A stretch of DNA of 64,000 nt from JASHPR01 sp963833885 (GTDB lineage: Bacteria; Actinomycetota; Actinomycetes; Streptosporangiales; Streptosporangiaceae), in contig CAWHZU010000027.1 of the NCBI GenBank assembly GCA_963833885.1, positions 124,001 to 188,000 of the forward strand, written 5' to 3'. This document shows, piece by piece, positions 25,601 through 33,403 of the stretch. Numbering within the stretch: the stretch's first letter is position 1; every line of letters begins with the position of its first letter. Both the position numbers and the translations under genes were made by a program. A model generated the notes under the pieces. That model was not told the origin of the DNA. It was given only the letters and a program-made list of their open reading frames with translations, and did not search any database.

Positions 25601-26040
25601 CCGGGATCGATAACCCGGCTGGGTTCGATGACCCCGCCCGGGCCGATGATCCGGCTCGACTCGATGACCACGGACGAGTCAAGATCGTCCCGCTCGTCAA
25701 ACAGCGCACCCCCAAGCGCATCATGGTCGATGGCCCGGCTCGACTCGCCGAACTCCCGCCGGCCCTGTGGCCGCCCCTGCAGCCTCGCCGCCTGCCGGTC
25801 CGGCGCGCCCGGCTCCGGGAGCGGGCCGGCGTTCGTGATCAGCTCGAGTGGCGCCCCGCCGCCACGGGACAGCCAGCCGGCGATGAACGGGCGGCGGTGC
25901 ATGGCAGCGTTCAGCACGGCGGGAAGGACCGAGGCGTAGTCCCGCTCTGCGCTAGCTCCCTGGCGGCCGTCGGCCAGGATCGCCTGAACCCGGTACCACG
26001 GTCCTGCCGCGCCACTGCCGATGCCAGACGTTGCCCCCAT
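22678..26040 (-). CDS. Large HerA/VirB4-like ATPase
   Basis: A 1120-residue protein. Residues ~120-180 contain reiterated short units (IEPSR-I, IESSRIIG). The ATPase core has Walker A VTGATGSGKSQTV (~480) and Walker B VIVIEEAHRLL (~712), followed by MVVEQIPAKLLPDVIKNTALK, as in HerA/DUF87 hexameric translocases. The C-terminal ~330 residues are alpha-rich with a Cys cluster (CGPVCVTGRAC, near 855). Not a conventional conjugation ATPase, as no other Tra gene is adjacent, and no NurA nuclease is seen. It immediately precedes murT. Role unknown; a cell-envelope or secretion link is only an inference from position. Confidence 0.75.
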   Translation of the reverse strand: MGATSGIGSGAAGPWYRVQAILADGRQGASAERDYASVLPAVLNAAMHRRPFIAGWLSRGGGAPLELITNAGPLPEPGAPDRQAARLQGRPQGRREFGESSRAIDHDALGGALFDERDDLDSSVVIESSRIIGPGGVIEPSRVIDPGRPLGSGPAGGASVIVEPSRSGRGALETVDAIEPSSLFEPKELLFPWGARGVPMPGSLLTDLDRLLWAPCPGRQAPPLGWDTPQLTVEAAVGYLGARDGRRGGNDAGGRRQTLFESALVTLMARPFGWLVVAEPSELIDTEIAELRTQLNVLRRYDEEHSRFDASRAERRLAELDAFREAGLWNVRVLAGAATEQELRLIAPVLVGSVDLAAHPYRLRSAEEPRDLADALASKLADPVDGAQVPFAATAGALAALTGLPRGEVPGVRVLDPTSFDVTSETMNEAVGALSAEMSADGDPRGDAAIDLGAILDGQDRRVGRFRVPLATLNRHAFVTGATGSGKSQTVRHMLEQLTGVGIPWLAIEPVKSEYAAMAGRIAENGHITVINPSDPAAVPLSVNPLEPEPGYPVQAHIDMVRALFLAAFDAREPFPQIISQALQRAYEDCGWDPVTGAGRPGARAAPAVPTLAQLQRAALGVIGDVGYGRELQADVRGFVDVRLRSLRTGSAGRFFEGGHPADIAELLRRNVVLAIEDVANDEDKAFLIGTLIIRLVEHLRMRARTAPADGLTHVIVIEEAHRLLRASREGASGHAVELFASLLAEIRAYGEGIMVVEQIPAKLLPDVIKNTALKVLHRLPANDDREVVGAAMNLDPDQSRQVVSLRPGVAAVFADGMDRPVRIRVPFGGSKERLEQAHDRSVPVRGRRSSACGPVCVTGRACNLLELRAADLLAASPEDAWLRIWAEALVLAFLTNRPLPVVPASLRARWAELDQRLRECLLATAVDRSLLGRAIAVRAYYDPVRLTSAAAETALRLLDGGKGAGAPPGPDWVIPQLKWLHEVERVCPFGADQPDPFAPAPALEYRLDGLADGPGLRVGQRVTGLRRHTLSMELSRNRRPAWTVLLGDDEQRGFADDLAAVVIGVSHRGQLRQAAGEMGIVGWLEAVLSWPRRFIVGGEDQAAATAPSSAAASNGTVAG

Positions 26041-26247
26041 ATCGCGTGCATATCAGTCGCCGAGCCCGGCTGCCACCGGTTGCACCGGATACGCAATCGC
26101 GACTACCGGGCGTGCTGCAGCGTCCTGGGCCGACGTTGCGGCCGCTGCCAGGGCCGACGGCCGGGCTTCCGGGCCGCTCGCGATTACGTAGCGTTATCAG
26201 CGGTACATGCCTGTCGCCAAAGCGACGGTAGCCGTACAGTAAGTCGC

Positions 26248-26970
26248 ATGGTGGGCGGGATGTCCTCGACTGGGCATGGCGATGACGCGAACGCGCCCGG
26301 CGATCTGAAGCGCCGGGACGACGCGCCGCCGACGGCCGATCAGCTCGGGACGATTGGCCAGCTCCGGGCGTCTCACCAGGACCGGGACCGGGTCGTTGAG
26401 GTACTGCGGGTGGCCGCGGGAGACGGTCGGCTGACCGCTGACGAACTCGACCAGCGGCTGGAGGCGGCGCTGACCGCGCGCACGTACGCCGACTTGGCCG
26501 TGCTGACCACCGACCTGCCAGCGGCCAGCACGCCGGCCCCGGCGGCTGGCGTGGCCGTTTCCGAGCCCAAAGACGTGGGCCGCATCGAGTGCGGCAGCGG
26601 CAGCACCAAGCGAGACGGGCGCTGGGTGGTGCCGCGCCGGATGGAGGTCCGGGTGACCAGCGGCGCCGTCAAGCTGGACTTCACCGAGGCGCTCATCTCG
26701 CAGCCGTCGCTGGAGATCGACACCGAGGTGCGCAGCGGGCAGCTGATCCTGATCACGAAGCCCGGCATCGCGGTGGATGCCGACGAGGTCGAGATCCGCA
26801 GTGGCCGGGTCAAGGTCACACAGCCGTGGGGCCACGACGCGCCGGTCAGCCTGCGCATCGTGGTGAACGGCAAGATCGGCAGCGGCCAGCTCCTGGCCCG
26901 CCCGCCGCGACGCACATTCTGGCAGTGGCTGACCCGCCGGCGCCCAGCCTGGGCCGCGGTACCGCACTGA
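26248..26970 (+). CDS. DUF1707 (SHOCT-like) domain protein
   Basis: A 240-residue protein. Residues ~40-90 form the DUF1707 domain (LRASHQDRDRVVEVLRVAAG, GRLTADELDQRLEAALTARTYADL), common in actinobacterial membrane or regulatory proteins. The C-terminal half is beta-rich (EVRSGQLILITKPG) with no transmembrane helix, unlike many family members. ATG 26248 has TACAGT 7 bases upstream and no Shine-Dalgarno, pointing to a leaderless mRNA; an ATG at 26260 is the alternative. Confidence 0.75.
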   Translation: MVGGMSSTGHGDDANAPGDLKRRDDAPPTADQLGTIGQLRASHQDRDRVVEVLRVAAGDGRLTADELDQRLEAALTARTYADLAVLTTDLPAASTPAPAAGVAVSEPKDVGRIECGSGSTKRDGRWVVPRRMEVRVTSGAVKLDFTEALISQPSLEIDTEVRSGQLILITKPGIAVDADEVEIRSGRVKVTQPWGHDAPVSLRIVVNGKIGSGQLLARPPRRTFWQWLTRRRPAWAAVPH

Positions 26971-27004
26971 TCACCCCCGCTCGCGTACTGGGCCCGGCTG
27001 CCGC

Positions 27005-27778
27005 TCAGATCCGCAGCACCAGTCCGTCCGAGGCGATCTCGAACCGGACCTGGTCACGGCGGGCGAGCATGTCGGCTGACATGTGCGTGAGCACCATCCG
27101 GCGGCACCCCAGCCGGTCGCGGTGCGCGGCGAGGTCCGCGTGCCGGAGGTGGTGCGGGACGTTCTTGTCGAGGTAGTAGGCCTCGGCGATCAGCAGGTCC
27201 GCCCCGGCCGCGACGTCGATGAGCGCTTCGGTCCACGCGGTGTCGCCGGTGTAGCCGATCACCTTCCCGGCGATGGTGAGCCGTAGCGAGAGCGCGGGCC
27301 CTTCCGGGCCGCTTGGGTGGTCGGCAGCGAAGCCGACGGCCCGCACGCCCGCAGCGTTGGCCGCGGAAGCGCCATCCGGCGTCAGCTCGACGACGTCGAG
27401 CCGGAAGCGCTGCGTCACTGCTGTGGAACCAGGGAACATGCACTCCATGAGCTCCGGCAGCCGCCGGGCGATCCCGGGCGGACCGATCACGGTCAGCGGC
27501 TCGGACCGCCGGGAGAACTGAGCGTCCAGGATCAGGAACGGGAGCCCCCCGAAGTGATCCCCGTGCAGGTGAGACACGAACACGGCGGCCACCTCGCCGG
27601 GGTCGAGCCCGCACCGCCGCAGCGCGCTCAGCGAGGTCGCGCCGCAGTCGAGCAGCACCGGCGCCGTACCGCCCGGGCCGCGCAGGTGTATGCAGGCCTG
27701 GTACCGGCCGCCGCTGCCGAACGCGTCGCCCGAGCCGGCGAACGTCACCGTGACCTGCGGGGCATCCGGGGAGCTCAT
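27005..27778 (-). CDS. MBL-fold metallohydrolase (RNase Z-like)
   Basis: A 257-residue metallo-beta-lactamase-fold protein: FAGSGDAFGSGGRYQAC start, metal motif FVSHLHGDHFGGLPF (HxHxDH) near 68-80, GYTGDTAW aspartate, and LTHMSADM final His. Closest in form to the RNase Z-like hydrolases of actinobacteria, without the exosite insertion of true RNase Z, so tRNA processing is not assured. ATG 27778 has CAGAAT six bases upstream. Divergent from ptxD. Confidence 0.85.
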   Translation of the reverse strand: MSSPDAPQVTVTFAGSGDAFGSGGRYQACIHLRGPGGTAPVLLDCGATSLSALRRCGLDPGEVAAVFVSHLHGDHFGGLPFLILDAQFSRRSEPLTVIGPPGIARRLPELMECMFPGSTAVTQRFRLDVVELTPDGASAANAAGVRAVGFAADHPSGPEGPALSLRLTIAGKVIGYTGDTAWTEALIDVAAGADLLIAEAYYLDKNVPHHLRHADLAAHRDRLGCRRMVLTHMSADMLARRDQVRFEIASDGLVLRI

Positions 27779-27854
27779 GAGACCATTCTGGCGCCAGGCC
27801 GGGATCGCGCCAGGGCGGCGGGGGCTTCGAGGCGGGCGTGACAGACTCCATCAA

Positions 27855-28868
27855 ATGGACGAAGGCAGGCCCCGCGTCGTCGTCACCCACTGGGTGCACC
27901 CGGAGGTCGCCAACTACCTGGCCAGCTTCTGCGACCCGGTGCTGCCAGGCGCGGGCCAGGGAGACCGTGGCGTCTGGCCCATCGACCGGGTGGCCGAGCT
28001 CGCGGCCGACGCGAGCGGCCTGATCGTGTCCATGGCCGACAGCGTCGACGACGCGTTCCTGAGTCGCTGCCCGCGGCTGCGCGTCGTCAGCGCGACGCTC
28101 AAGGGCTACGACAACTTCGACGCTGACGCGTGCGCCCGGCGCGGGATCTGGCTGACCATCCTGCCGGACCTGCTGACCGCGCCGACCGCCGAGCTCGCGG
28201 CCGGCCTGATCATCGGGATAATGCGCCGGGTGGCCGAGGCCGACCGGCACGTCCGCGAGGACGGGTTCGCCGGCTGGCGCCCGCGCTTCTACGGCACGAC
28301 GCTGCGCGGCGCCACCACCGGGATCGTGGGCATGGGCGAGGTCGGGCAGGCGCTGGCCGCGCTGCTGGCGCCGTTCGGCACCCGGATCGTCTACCACGAC
28401 GCCCGCCGCCTGCCCGCAGCGGCCGAGCAGCGGCTGCAGGCAGCCCGCCTGAGCCTGCCCGACCTGCTCGCGGGCAGCGATGTGGTCATCGCGTTGCTCC
28501 CTTTGACATCCGGAACGCGCCGCATGGTCGGCCGGTCCGCGCTGCGGCTGATGCGGCCGGGGGCGTTCCTGGTGAACGTGGGCCGCGGCTCGGTCATCGA
28601 CGAGGAGGCGGTGGCCGAGGCGCTGGACAGCGGCAGGCTCGGCGGCTACGCCGCAGACGTCTTCGCGATGGAGGACTGGGCGCTGCCCGGCCACCCGGCG
28701 TCGATCCCGGCCCGGCTGCTGGCCCATCCCCGGACGCTGTTCACGCCCCATCTCGGCTCGGCGGTTGACGGAGTGCGGCGGGAGATGTCGCTGCAGGCGG
28801 CCCGCCAGGTCCGGCAGGTCCTGGCCGGCCAGCGCCCCGACCACGCGGTAAACAGCCCGCACCGCTGA
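27855..28868 (+). CDS. ptxD: Phosphonate (phosphite) dehydrogenase PtxD
   Basis: NAD-dependent oxidation of phosphite to phosphate. A 337-residue D-2-hydroxyacid dehydrogenase fold aligning with Pseudomonas stutzeri PtxD along its full length: LKGYDNFDADAC, PDLLTAPTAELAAGL, YGTTL, GRLGGYAADVFAMEDWA and FTPHLGSAV. All PtxD active-site residues are present at a constant offset of seven: Met60, Lys83, Arg244, Glu273, His299 and Arg308 (PtxD M53, K76, R237, E266, H292, R301). Asp182 after the GMGEVG loop favours NAD over NADP. ATG 27855 lacks a clear ribosome-binding site. The ptxABC transporter is not adjacent. A generic 2-hydroxyacid dehydrogenase is possible but less likely. Confidence 0.85.
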   Translation: MDEGRPRVVVTHWVHPEVANYLASFCDPVLPGAGQGDRGVWPIDRVAELAADASGLIVSMADSVDDAFLSRCPRLRVVSATLKGYDNFDADACARRGIWLTILPDLLTAPTAELAAGLIIGIMRRVAEADRHVREDGFAGWRPRFYGTTLRGATTGIVGMGEVGQALAALLAPFGTRIVYHDARRLPAAAEQRLQAARLSLPDLLAGSDVVIALLPLTSGTRRMVGRSALRLMRPGAFLVNVGRGSVIDEEAVAEALDSGRLGGYAADVFAMEDWALPGHPASIPARLLAHPRTLFTPHLGSAVDGVRREMSLQAARQVRQVLAGQRPDHAVNSPHR

Positions 28869-28953
28869 CCGCCCGGCCCCTTCCCCATCGCCCCGGCACC
28901 GAAGCCCATCCGGGCTGGGAGAACCCCCGGAGGCGATCGCCTAGGGTTGGGGG

Positions 28954-29907
28954 ATGGCCTCCCTGCCAGCGGCACTGGCCTCGATTCCCAGTCCGCCGAC
29001 CAACGGCATCCACGTCGGCCCGTTGTTCATCCATGTCTACGGGCTGATGTACGTGGTCGGGATCAGCCTGGCCATATACATCACCGGGCGGCGGTGGGCC
29101 GCGGCGGGCGGTGACCGGTCGCTCGTCTCCGACGTGGCGCTGTGGGCGGTGCCGGCCGGGATCGTCGGCGGCCGGATCTACTTCGACCTCACCACCCCGT
29201 TCGACATGCCGCATCACTGGTGGGGGCCGTTCGCGGTGTGGGACGGCGGGCTCGGCATCTGGGGCGGCATTGCGCTGGCCGCGATCGTGGGGTCGTGGCG
29301 GGTGCACCGGGCCGGCGCGAGCGTCGGCGTGTTCATGAACGCCGTCGCCCCGGCCCTGCTGGTCGCCCAGGCGGTGGGCCGCATCGGCAACTACTTCAAC
29401 CAGGAGCTGTTCGGCAAGCCCAGCAGCCTGCCGTGGGCGGTGCAGATCAGCTATGCGGCGCGGGTGAACTCGGGAATCCCGGCTGCCGACCTGAAGTACA
29501 CCACGTTCCAGCCGTCGTTCCTGTACGAGATGATCTTCGACCTGGCGCTGGCCGCCGCGCTGGTCTGGCTCGGCCACCACCGGAAGATCCAGCCGCAGGG
29601 CCTGTTCGCGCTGTACGTGGCCGGGTACTCGGCGTACCGGATCTTCGAGGAGACGATCCGGGTCGACTCTTCGGCCCACTTTCTCGGGCTGCGGCTGAAC
29701 TTTTTCGTGGCGATCGTGCTGACCGCCGCCGGCCTGGTCTGGTTCGTCATCGCCCAGCGCCGCGGCGGCGCGCAGCACGGCCCCCCGCCAGCCTCCGCAC
29801 CCCCCGCCACCGCGGCCCATACCACCGAGGCGGGCGAGCCGACCGGGCCGGGCACCGGCCAGCCGAGCACCGCCCGGCGGCCGCCGCCCAGCCCGGCGGC
29901 GGGCTGA
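28954..29907 (+). CDS. lgt: Prolipoprotein diacylglyceryl transferase
   Basis: Membrane enzyme that attaches diacylglycerol to the lipobox Cys of prelipoproteins. 317 residues with seven hydrophobic helices; IHVYGLMYVVGI carries the family His/Tyr, GRIGNYFNQELFG is the Lgt signature, and YSAYRIFEETIRVD the second conserved block. The last ~50 residues are a Pro/Ala/Thr-rich cytoplasmic tail. TAGGGT at 28942-28947 ends six bases before ATG 28954 with no Shine-Dalgarno, so the message is probably leaderless. Several lipoproteins in this window (two PstS, the RCC1 protein, 19281-19928) are substrates. Confidence 0.92.
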   Translation: MASLPAALASIPSPPTNGIHVGPLFIHVYGLMYVVGISLAIYITGRRWAAAGGDRSLVSDVALWAVPAGIVGGRIYFDLTTPFDMPHHWWGPFAVWDGGLGIWGGIALAAIVGSWRVHRAGASVGVFMNAVAPALLVAQAVGRIGNYFNQELFGKPSSLPWAVQISYAARVNSGIPAADLKYTTFQPSFLYEMIFDLALAAALVWLGHHRKIQPQGLFALYVAGYSAYRIFEETIRVDSSAHFLGLRLNFFVAIVLTAAGLVWFVIAQRRGGAQHGPPPASAPPATAAHTTEAGEPTGPGTGQPSTARRPPPSPAAG

Positions 29908-29922
29908 ACCGGTCAGACCCGG

Positions 29923-30474
29923 TCAGCCCATGGTCTTCGCGCCGTCCAGTGACTCGCGGATGATGTCCGCGTGCCCGGCGTGCTGCGCGGTCTCGGCGAT
30001 GATGTGCAGCAGCGCGTGCCGGGCCGACCACTTCGCGCCGGGCGGGAACCACGGGGCCTCCGGCAGCGGATGCGCAAGGTCCAGGTCTGGCAGGCTCGCG
30101 ACCAGCTCGTCGGTGCGGCTGGCCGCGTCGGCGTAGTCGGCCAGCACGCCTTCCAGCGTTTCGTCTGGCAGCAGCCGGAACCCGGCGGCCCGCCGGGCCC
30201 AGTCGGCCTCGGTCATGTCCGACACGCCGCCGAGGGCCGAAGGTCCCTCCAGGATGAAGTTCACCCAGCCGCGTTCGGCGGACGTGACGTGCTTGATCAG
30301 GCCGCCGAGGCACAGCTCGCTCACGGTGGTGCGCTGCCGGGCCTGCTCGTCGGTGAGGTCGCGGGCGGTAAAGCGCAGGAAGCGCCGGTGGCTGGCCAGC
30401 ACCGCCAGCAGGTCCGCGCGCTCGCCGCTGGCGACCTGGGTGCTGGTGGCCTGATCCGGTGTGCTCGTGCTCAT
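29923..30474 (-). CDS. DinB-family protein (DUF664-like)
   Basis: A 183-residue four-helix DinB/YfiT-like protein: RRFLRFTARDLTDEQARQ, LCLGGLIKHVTSAERGWVNF (first metal His), RHALLHIIAETAQHAGHADII (HxxxHxGH metal site) near the end. This group includes mycothiol-dependent enzymes in actinobacteria, but the partner thiol cannot be told here. Divergent from a WYL regulator 87 bp away, which probably controls it. Confidence 0.85.
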   Translation of the reverse strand: MSTSTPDQATSTQVASGERADLLAVLASHRRFLRFTARDLTDEQARQRTTVSELCLGGLIKHVTSAERGWVNFILEGPSALGGVSDMTEADWARRAAGFRLLPDETLEGVLADYADAASRTDELVASLPDLDLAHPLPEAPWFPPGAKWSARHALLHIIAETAQHAGHADIIRESLDGAKTMG

Positions 30475-30561
30475 GGTTCCTGCCTCTCATCGTCGCTGCT
30501 CTAAGACCACGCTAGGCTTAATAGCGGCCACTTTCTGACCTGAATTGCGCGACACTTAAAT

Positions 30562-31557
30562 ATGGCCAACACCAGCACCCGCATGCTGCGGCTGCTGTCG
30601 CTGCTGCAGACGCACCGGTACTGGCCGGGCGCCGAGCTGGCAGACCGGCTGCAGGTTTCCCAGCGCACGCTGCGGCGGGACATCGACCGGCTCCGCGAGC
30701 TCGGCTACCCAGTCCAGGCGCAGCGCGGCGTAACGGGCGGCTACCAGCTAGCGGCCGGAGCGGCGCTGCCGCCCCTGCTGGTTGACGATGAGGAGGCGGT
30801 GGCGCTGGCGGTCGGGCTGCAGGCGGCTGCGGAGAGCCCCGTCGAGGGGATCGCCGAATCCTCGGTGCGGGCGCTGGCGAAGGTGGTCCAGGTAATGCCG
30901 GCCCGGCTGCGCCGCCGGGTCGAGGCGCTGCGCACGATGACCGTGCCGGCGAGCTGGGGCGGCGGCGCCCGGGTGAGCGTGGACCCGGGTGTTCTCACCG
31001 GGGTCGCGGTTGCCTGCCGGGACACCGAGCGGCTCCGCTTCAGCTACACAGCGGCGAACGGCCAGCAGACCGCCAGGCACGTGGAACCGCACCGGCTGGT
31101 CTCGCTCAGCCGCCGCTGGTACCTGGTCGGCTACGACCTCGACCGGCATGACTGGCGCAGCTACCGCATCGACCGCCTCAGCGGGCCGGAGGGCACCGGC
31201 GCCCGGTTCCGGCCGCGCGAGCTGCCCGCCGCCGACGCCGCCGCCTTCGTCCGGGCCGGCATCGGCAGCGTGTCCGCCGTCTATGACGTCGAGGTCTTGA
31301 TCGACGCCCCGGCCGCGGCCGTGCGCGAGCGGATCGGCCGGTGGGCCACGGTCGAGAACGCGGGCCCAGGCCGCTGCCGGATTCGGATGACCGCCGACTC
31401 GCTGGACTGGCCCACGATGGCGCTGGGCGCGGTCGGCGCCGACTTCGAGGTGATCTCCCCGCCCGAGCTCGCCGACCACGTCCGCGACTGGGGCCGCCGG
31501 TTCAGCCGCGCGGGCCGAGACCGGCAACGTTGCTCGCCGTCGACGACACCTCGGTGA
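30562..31557 (+). CDS. HTH-11 / WYL-domain transcriptional regulator
   Basis: A 331-residue YafY/PafC-like regulator. An N-terminal HTH (LADRLQVSQRTLRRDIDRLRELGYPV, read in parts, ~28-53), then a WYL domain (LRFSYTAANGQQTARHVEPH; RWYLVGYDLDRHDWRSYRIDR) and a C-terminal WCX domain. WYL proteins sense ligands or single-stranded DNA. Its last 56 bp overlap the end of the convergent RCC1 gene, so the final ~18 Arg/Ser/Pro-rich residues may be extra. ATG 30562 follows an AT-rich CACTTAAAT. Confidence 0.88.
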   Translation: MANTSTRMLRLLSLLQTHRYWPGAELADRLQVSQRTLRRDIDRLRELGYPVQAQRGVTGGYQLAAGAALPPLLVDDEEAVALAVGLQAAAESPVEGIAESSVRALAKVVQVMPARLRRRVEALRTMTVPASWGGGARVSVDPGVLTGVAVACRDTERLRFSYTAANGQQTARHVEPHRLVSLSRRWYLVGYDLDRHDWRSYRIDRLSGPEGTGARFRPRELPAADAAAFVRAGIGSVSAVYDVEVLIDAPAAAVRERIGRWATVENAGPGRCRIRMTADSLDWPTMALGAVGADFEVISPPELADHVRDWGRRFSRAGRDRQRCSPSTTPR

Positions 31558-32788
31558 GGTGGATGCCAACGCTGACCGGGTGTTCCTCGAGGCCGCCCGA
31601 GGCCAGGGAACCGATGCCGAGCTGCCCGTTCTCGTTACCGCCCCACGCCCACAGCCGCCCGGCCGAGTCGATGGCGAAGCTGGTGTACCCGCCGGAGTTC
31701 ACCTTCGCGAACATCACCCCGTGCGGCACGTGCACCCGCACCGGCACGTCAGAGCTGGTCAGGGTGCCGTCGCCGAGCTGGCCTCGCTGGTTGTTGCCCC
31801 AGGCCCAGACCGAGCCGCTGGCGAGAACGGCCACCGTCTGGCCGTTGGTCGCGCCGCTCCCGCCCTGGAACACCTGGGTCACCGGCCCGGGTAGATCGAC
31901 CCTGACCGGCACGGCGCTGTCCCGCGTGCCGCCGTCGCCGAGCTGGCCCGCCGCGTTGTATCCCCAGTTGTAGTAGTCGCCGTTGGCCAGCAGCGCTCCG
32001 GAGCCCTCCCACGAGGAGGTGAGCGCGGTGACCTTAACGCCGGCCGGCAACCCGACGCGGGCCGGCCGGGCACTCGAAGCCGTCGACCCGTCACCCAGCT
32101 CCCCGGCTTCGCCGCTGCCACAGGCGTAAACGGTGCCGCGTGCGTAGAGCAGCGCATGGGTCCGCGCGCCCGTGGCCAGCGTCACGTCACTCAGCGGCAG
32201 CTTCTGCGGCGTGGCCTCGATGAGGCCGGACAGGCAGAGGTCATCGTCGGCGTTGAGGCCCCAGCCCCACGCACGGCCTTCCGAGTCGATCGCCAGCCCA
32301 CCGTCGAAGGGCATCGGGTTGGCCAGCGACGCGATCTTGACCCCGGCCGGGAAGCTGACCTTGACCGCCTTGGTCTGATACGGCGTCTCGTGGCCGTCGC
32401 CGAGCTCGGCGAAGCTGTTCACGCCCCAGGCAAACACCTCGCCGGCCGACGTGAGCGCGTACCCGTCGGAGTTCGAGGTGGCGATCTGCACCACCTTCCC
32501 GGTGATCCCTGAGATGGCCGTCGGCGCCCCCAGCTCGAGCTGCGCGATCTTGCCCTCGTTGCCGACGACGCCCCACCGGTAGACGTCGCTGGTTGTCCTC
32601 GGCGCGGGTGCGGAGGTGGGTGCGGAGGTCGCTGCGCCGCTGTCACAGGCCGCGACGGCCAGCGCGGTCACGAGCGCCGCCGCAACGGCCACGAGCGCCT
32701 GCCGTGTGCTGCCAGCGCGACCCCGCGCCGTACCCGAGCCCCGAACCACGCCTAGGCCCCGGGCCATACTTGCTAGAATGTAAACCAT
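31502..32788 (-). CDS. RCC1-repeat (beta-propeller) lipoprotein
   Basis: About 428 residues. The N-terminus carries a signal with lipobox LAVAAC, then a Ser/Thr/Pro/Ala stretch and about six to seven RCC1 blades, each with units such as VWAWGNNQRGQLGDGT and LWAWGGNENGQLGIGS. It should be an extracytoplasmic, membrane-tethered propeller, probably for protein or ligand binding. ATG 32788 lies exactly 7 bases after TAGAAT inside the MarR palindrome, so a leaderless, MarR-controlled start is likely; ATG 32797 and 32767 are alternatives. Eukaryote-like RCC1 in bacteria is lineage-specific; no catalytic role is implied. Confidence 0.85.
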   Translation of the reverse strand: MVYILASMARGLGVVRGSGTARGRAGSTRQALVAVAAALVTALAVAACDSGAATSAPTSAPAPRTTSDVYRWGVVGNEGKIAQLELGAPTAISGITGKVVQIATSNSDGYALTSAGEVFAWGVNSFAELGDGHETPYQTKAVKVSFPAGVKIASLANPMPFDGGLAIDSEGRAWGWGLNADDDLCLSGLIEATPQKLPLSDVTLATGARTHALLYARGTVYACGSGEAGELGDGSTASSARPARVGLPAGVKVTALTSSWEGSGALLANGDYYNWGYNAAGQLGDGGTRDSAVPVRVDLPGPVTQVFQGGSGATNGQTVAVLASGSVWAWGNNQRGQLGDGTLTSSDVPVRVHVPHGVMFAKVNSGGYTSFAIDSAGRLWAWGGNENGQLGIGSLASGGLEEHPVSVGIHLTEVSSTASNVAGLGPRG

Positions 32789-32802
32789 GGTTGTCATTCT
32801 AG
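32773..32802. promoter_or_regulatory. 30-bp MarR operator palindrome with two embedded -10 boxes
   Basis: The arms CTAGAATG and CATTCTAG flank a core centred on CCATGG (centre at 32787.5); 26 of 30 positions are symmetric. TAGAAT occurs on both strands, at the two ends, and each is correctly placed as the -10 box for one divergent gene. A single MarR dimer bound here would shut both promoters. Confidence 0.75.
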
Positions 32803-32815
32803 GCCGGGAGCGGTC

Positions 32816-33370
32816 GTGAGCGAACACGGTCGTGGGTCGCCGCCCGACGAAGGCCGGCACGCTGGCGCGGACCGGCCCGGCCGCAGGCGTCCCGCGCTGG
32901 GCCCCGCGCTGCGCCGGGCCTGGGTTGGCTACCAGCGCCGGCTGGACCAAGAGATGGCCGCGGCCGGCTTCCCCGACCGTGGCTTTCCCGATGGCCGGGT
33001 GCTGCGCCTGTGCGCCCGCTCTGACGACGTCACCGCCTCCCAGATCGGCCGGGAGCTCGGCATCACCCGCCAGGGCGCGGGGAAGATCGTGGCCGACCTG
33101 CATGATCGCGGGTATGTGGCGCTCGGGTCGTCACCGGGCGACGCCCGGCAGAAAGTGATCACGCTCACCCCCCGTGCTCGCGACTACCTAGCCGCGCAGC
33201 GGGCCGCCGCGCGCCGGATCGAGCAGGAACTGGCCGAACAGGTCGGCAGCGAGGCATTCGAGAGCCTCTTTGCCCTGCTCGAGGCGCTCGGTGGCGAAGA
33301 GGACCAGCCGCGGATGCGCGACTACCTGCGACACGCCCTCCGTCTCGCCGACGACCCCGAACAGACGTGA
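32816..33370 (+). CDS. MarR-family transcriptional regulator
   Basis: A 184-residue winged helix: DVTASQIGRELGITRQGAGKIVADLHDRGYV (~75-105, read in parts) is the recognition region and SSPGDARQKVITLTPRARDYL the wing. An N-terminal basic extension of ~30 residues precedes the dimerisation helix. GTG 32816 has GGGAG 6-7 bases upstream. It diverges from the RCC1 lipoprotein gene across a shared palindrome and is probably autoregulated. Confidence 0.88.
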   Translation: MSEHGRGSPPDEGRHAGADRPGRRRPALGPALRRAWVGYQRRLDQEMAAAGFPDRGFPDGRVLRLCARSDDVTASQIGRELGITRQGAGKIVADLHDRGYVALGSSPGDARQKVITLTPRARDYLAAQRAAARRIEQELAEQVGSEAFESLFALLEALGGEEDQPRMRDYLRHALRLADDPEQT

Positions 33371-33403
33371 CACCCCAGCCCGGCCGCGGCCGCCGGGTGC
33401 CCG

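Noticed and set aside
22675..26247. Plus-strand extension of the DUF1707 frame through the HerA-like gene
   Set aside because: The frame stays open only because of base composition; the DUF1707 domain begins after ATG 26248, which has a fitting promoter box.
27054..28862. Long minus-strand frame opposite ptxD and across the MBL gene
   Set aside because: Arg/Gln/Ala-rich translation with no motifs, covering two genes with clear family signatures in other frames.
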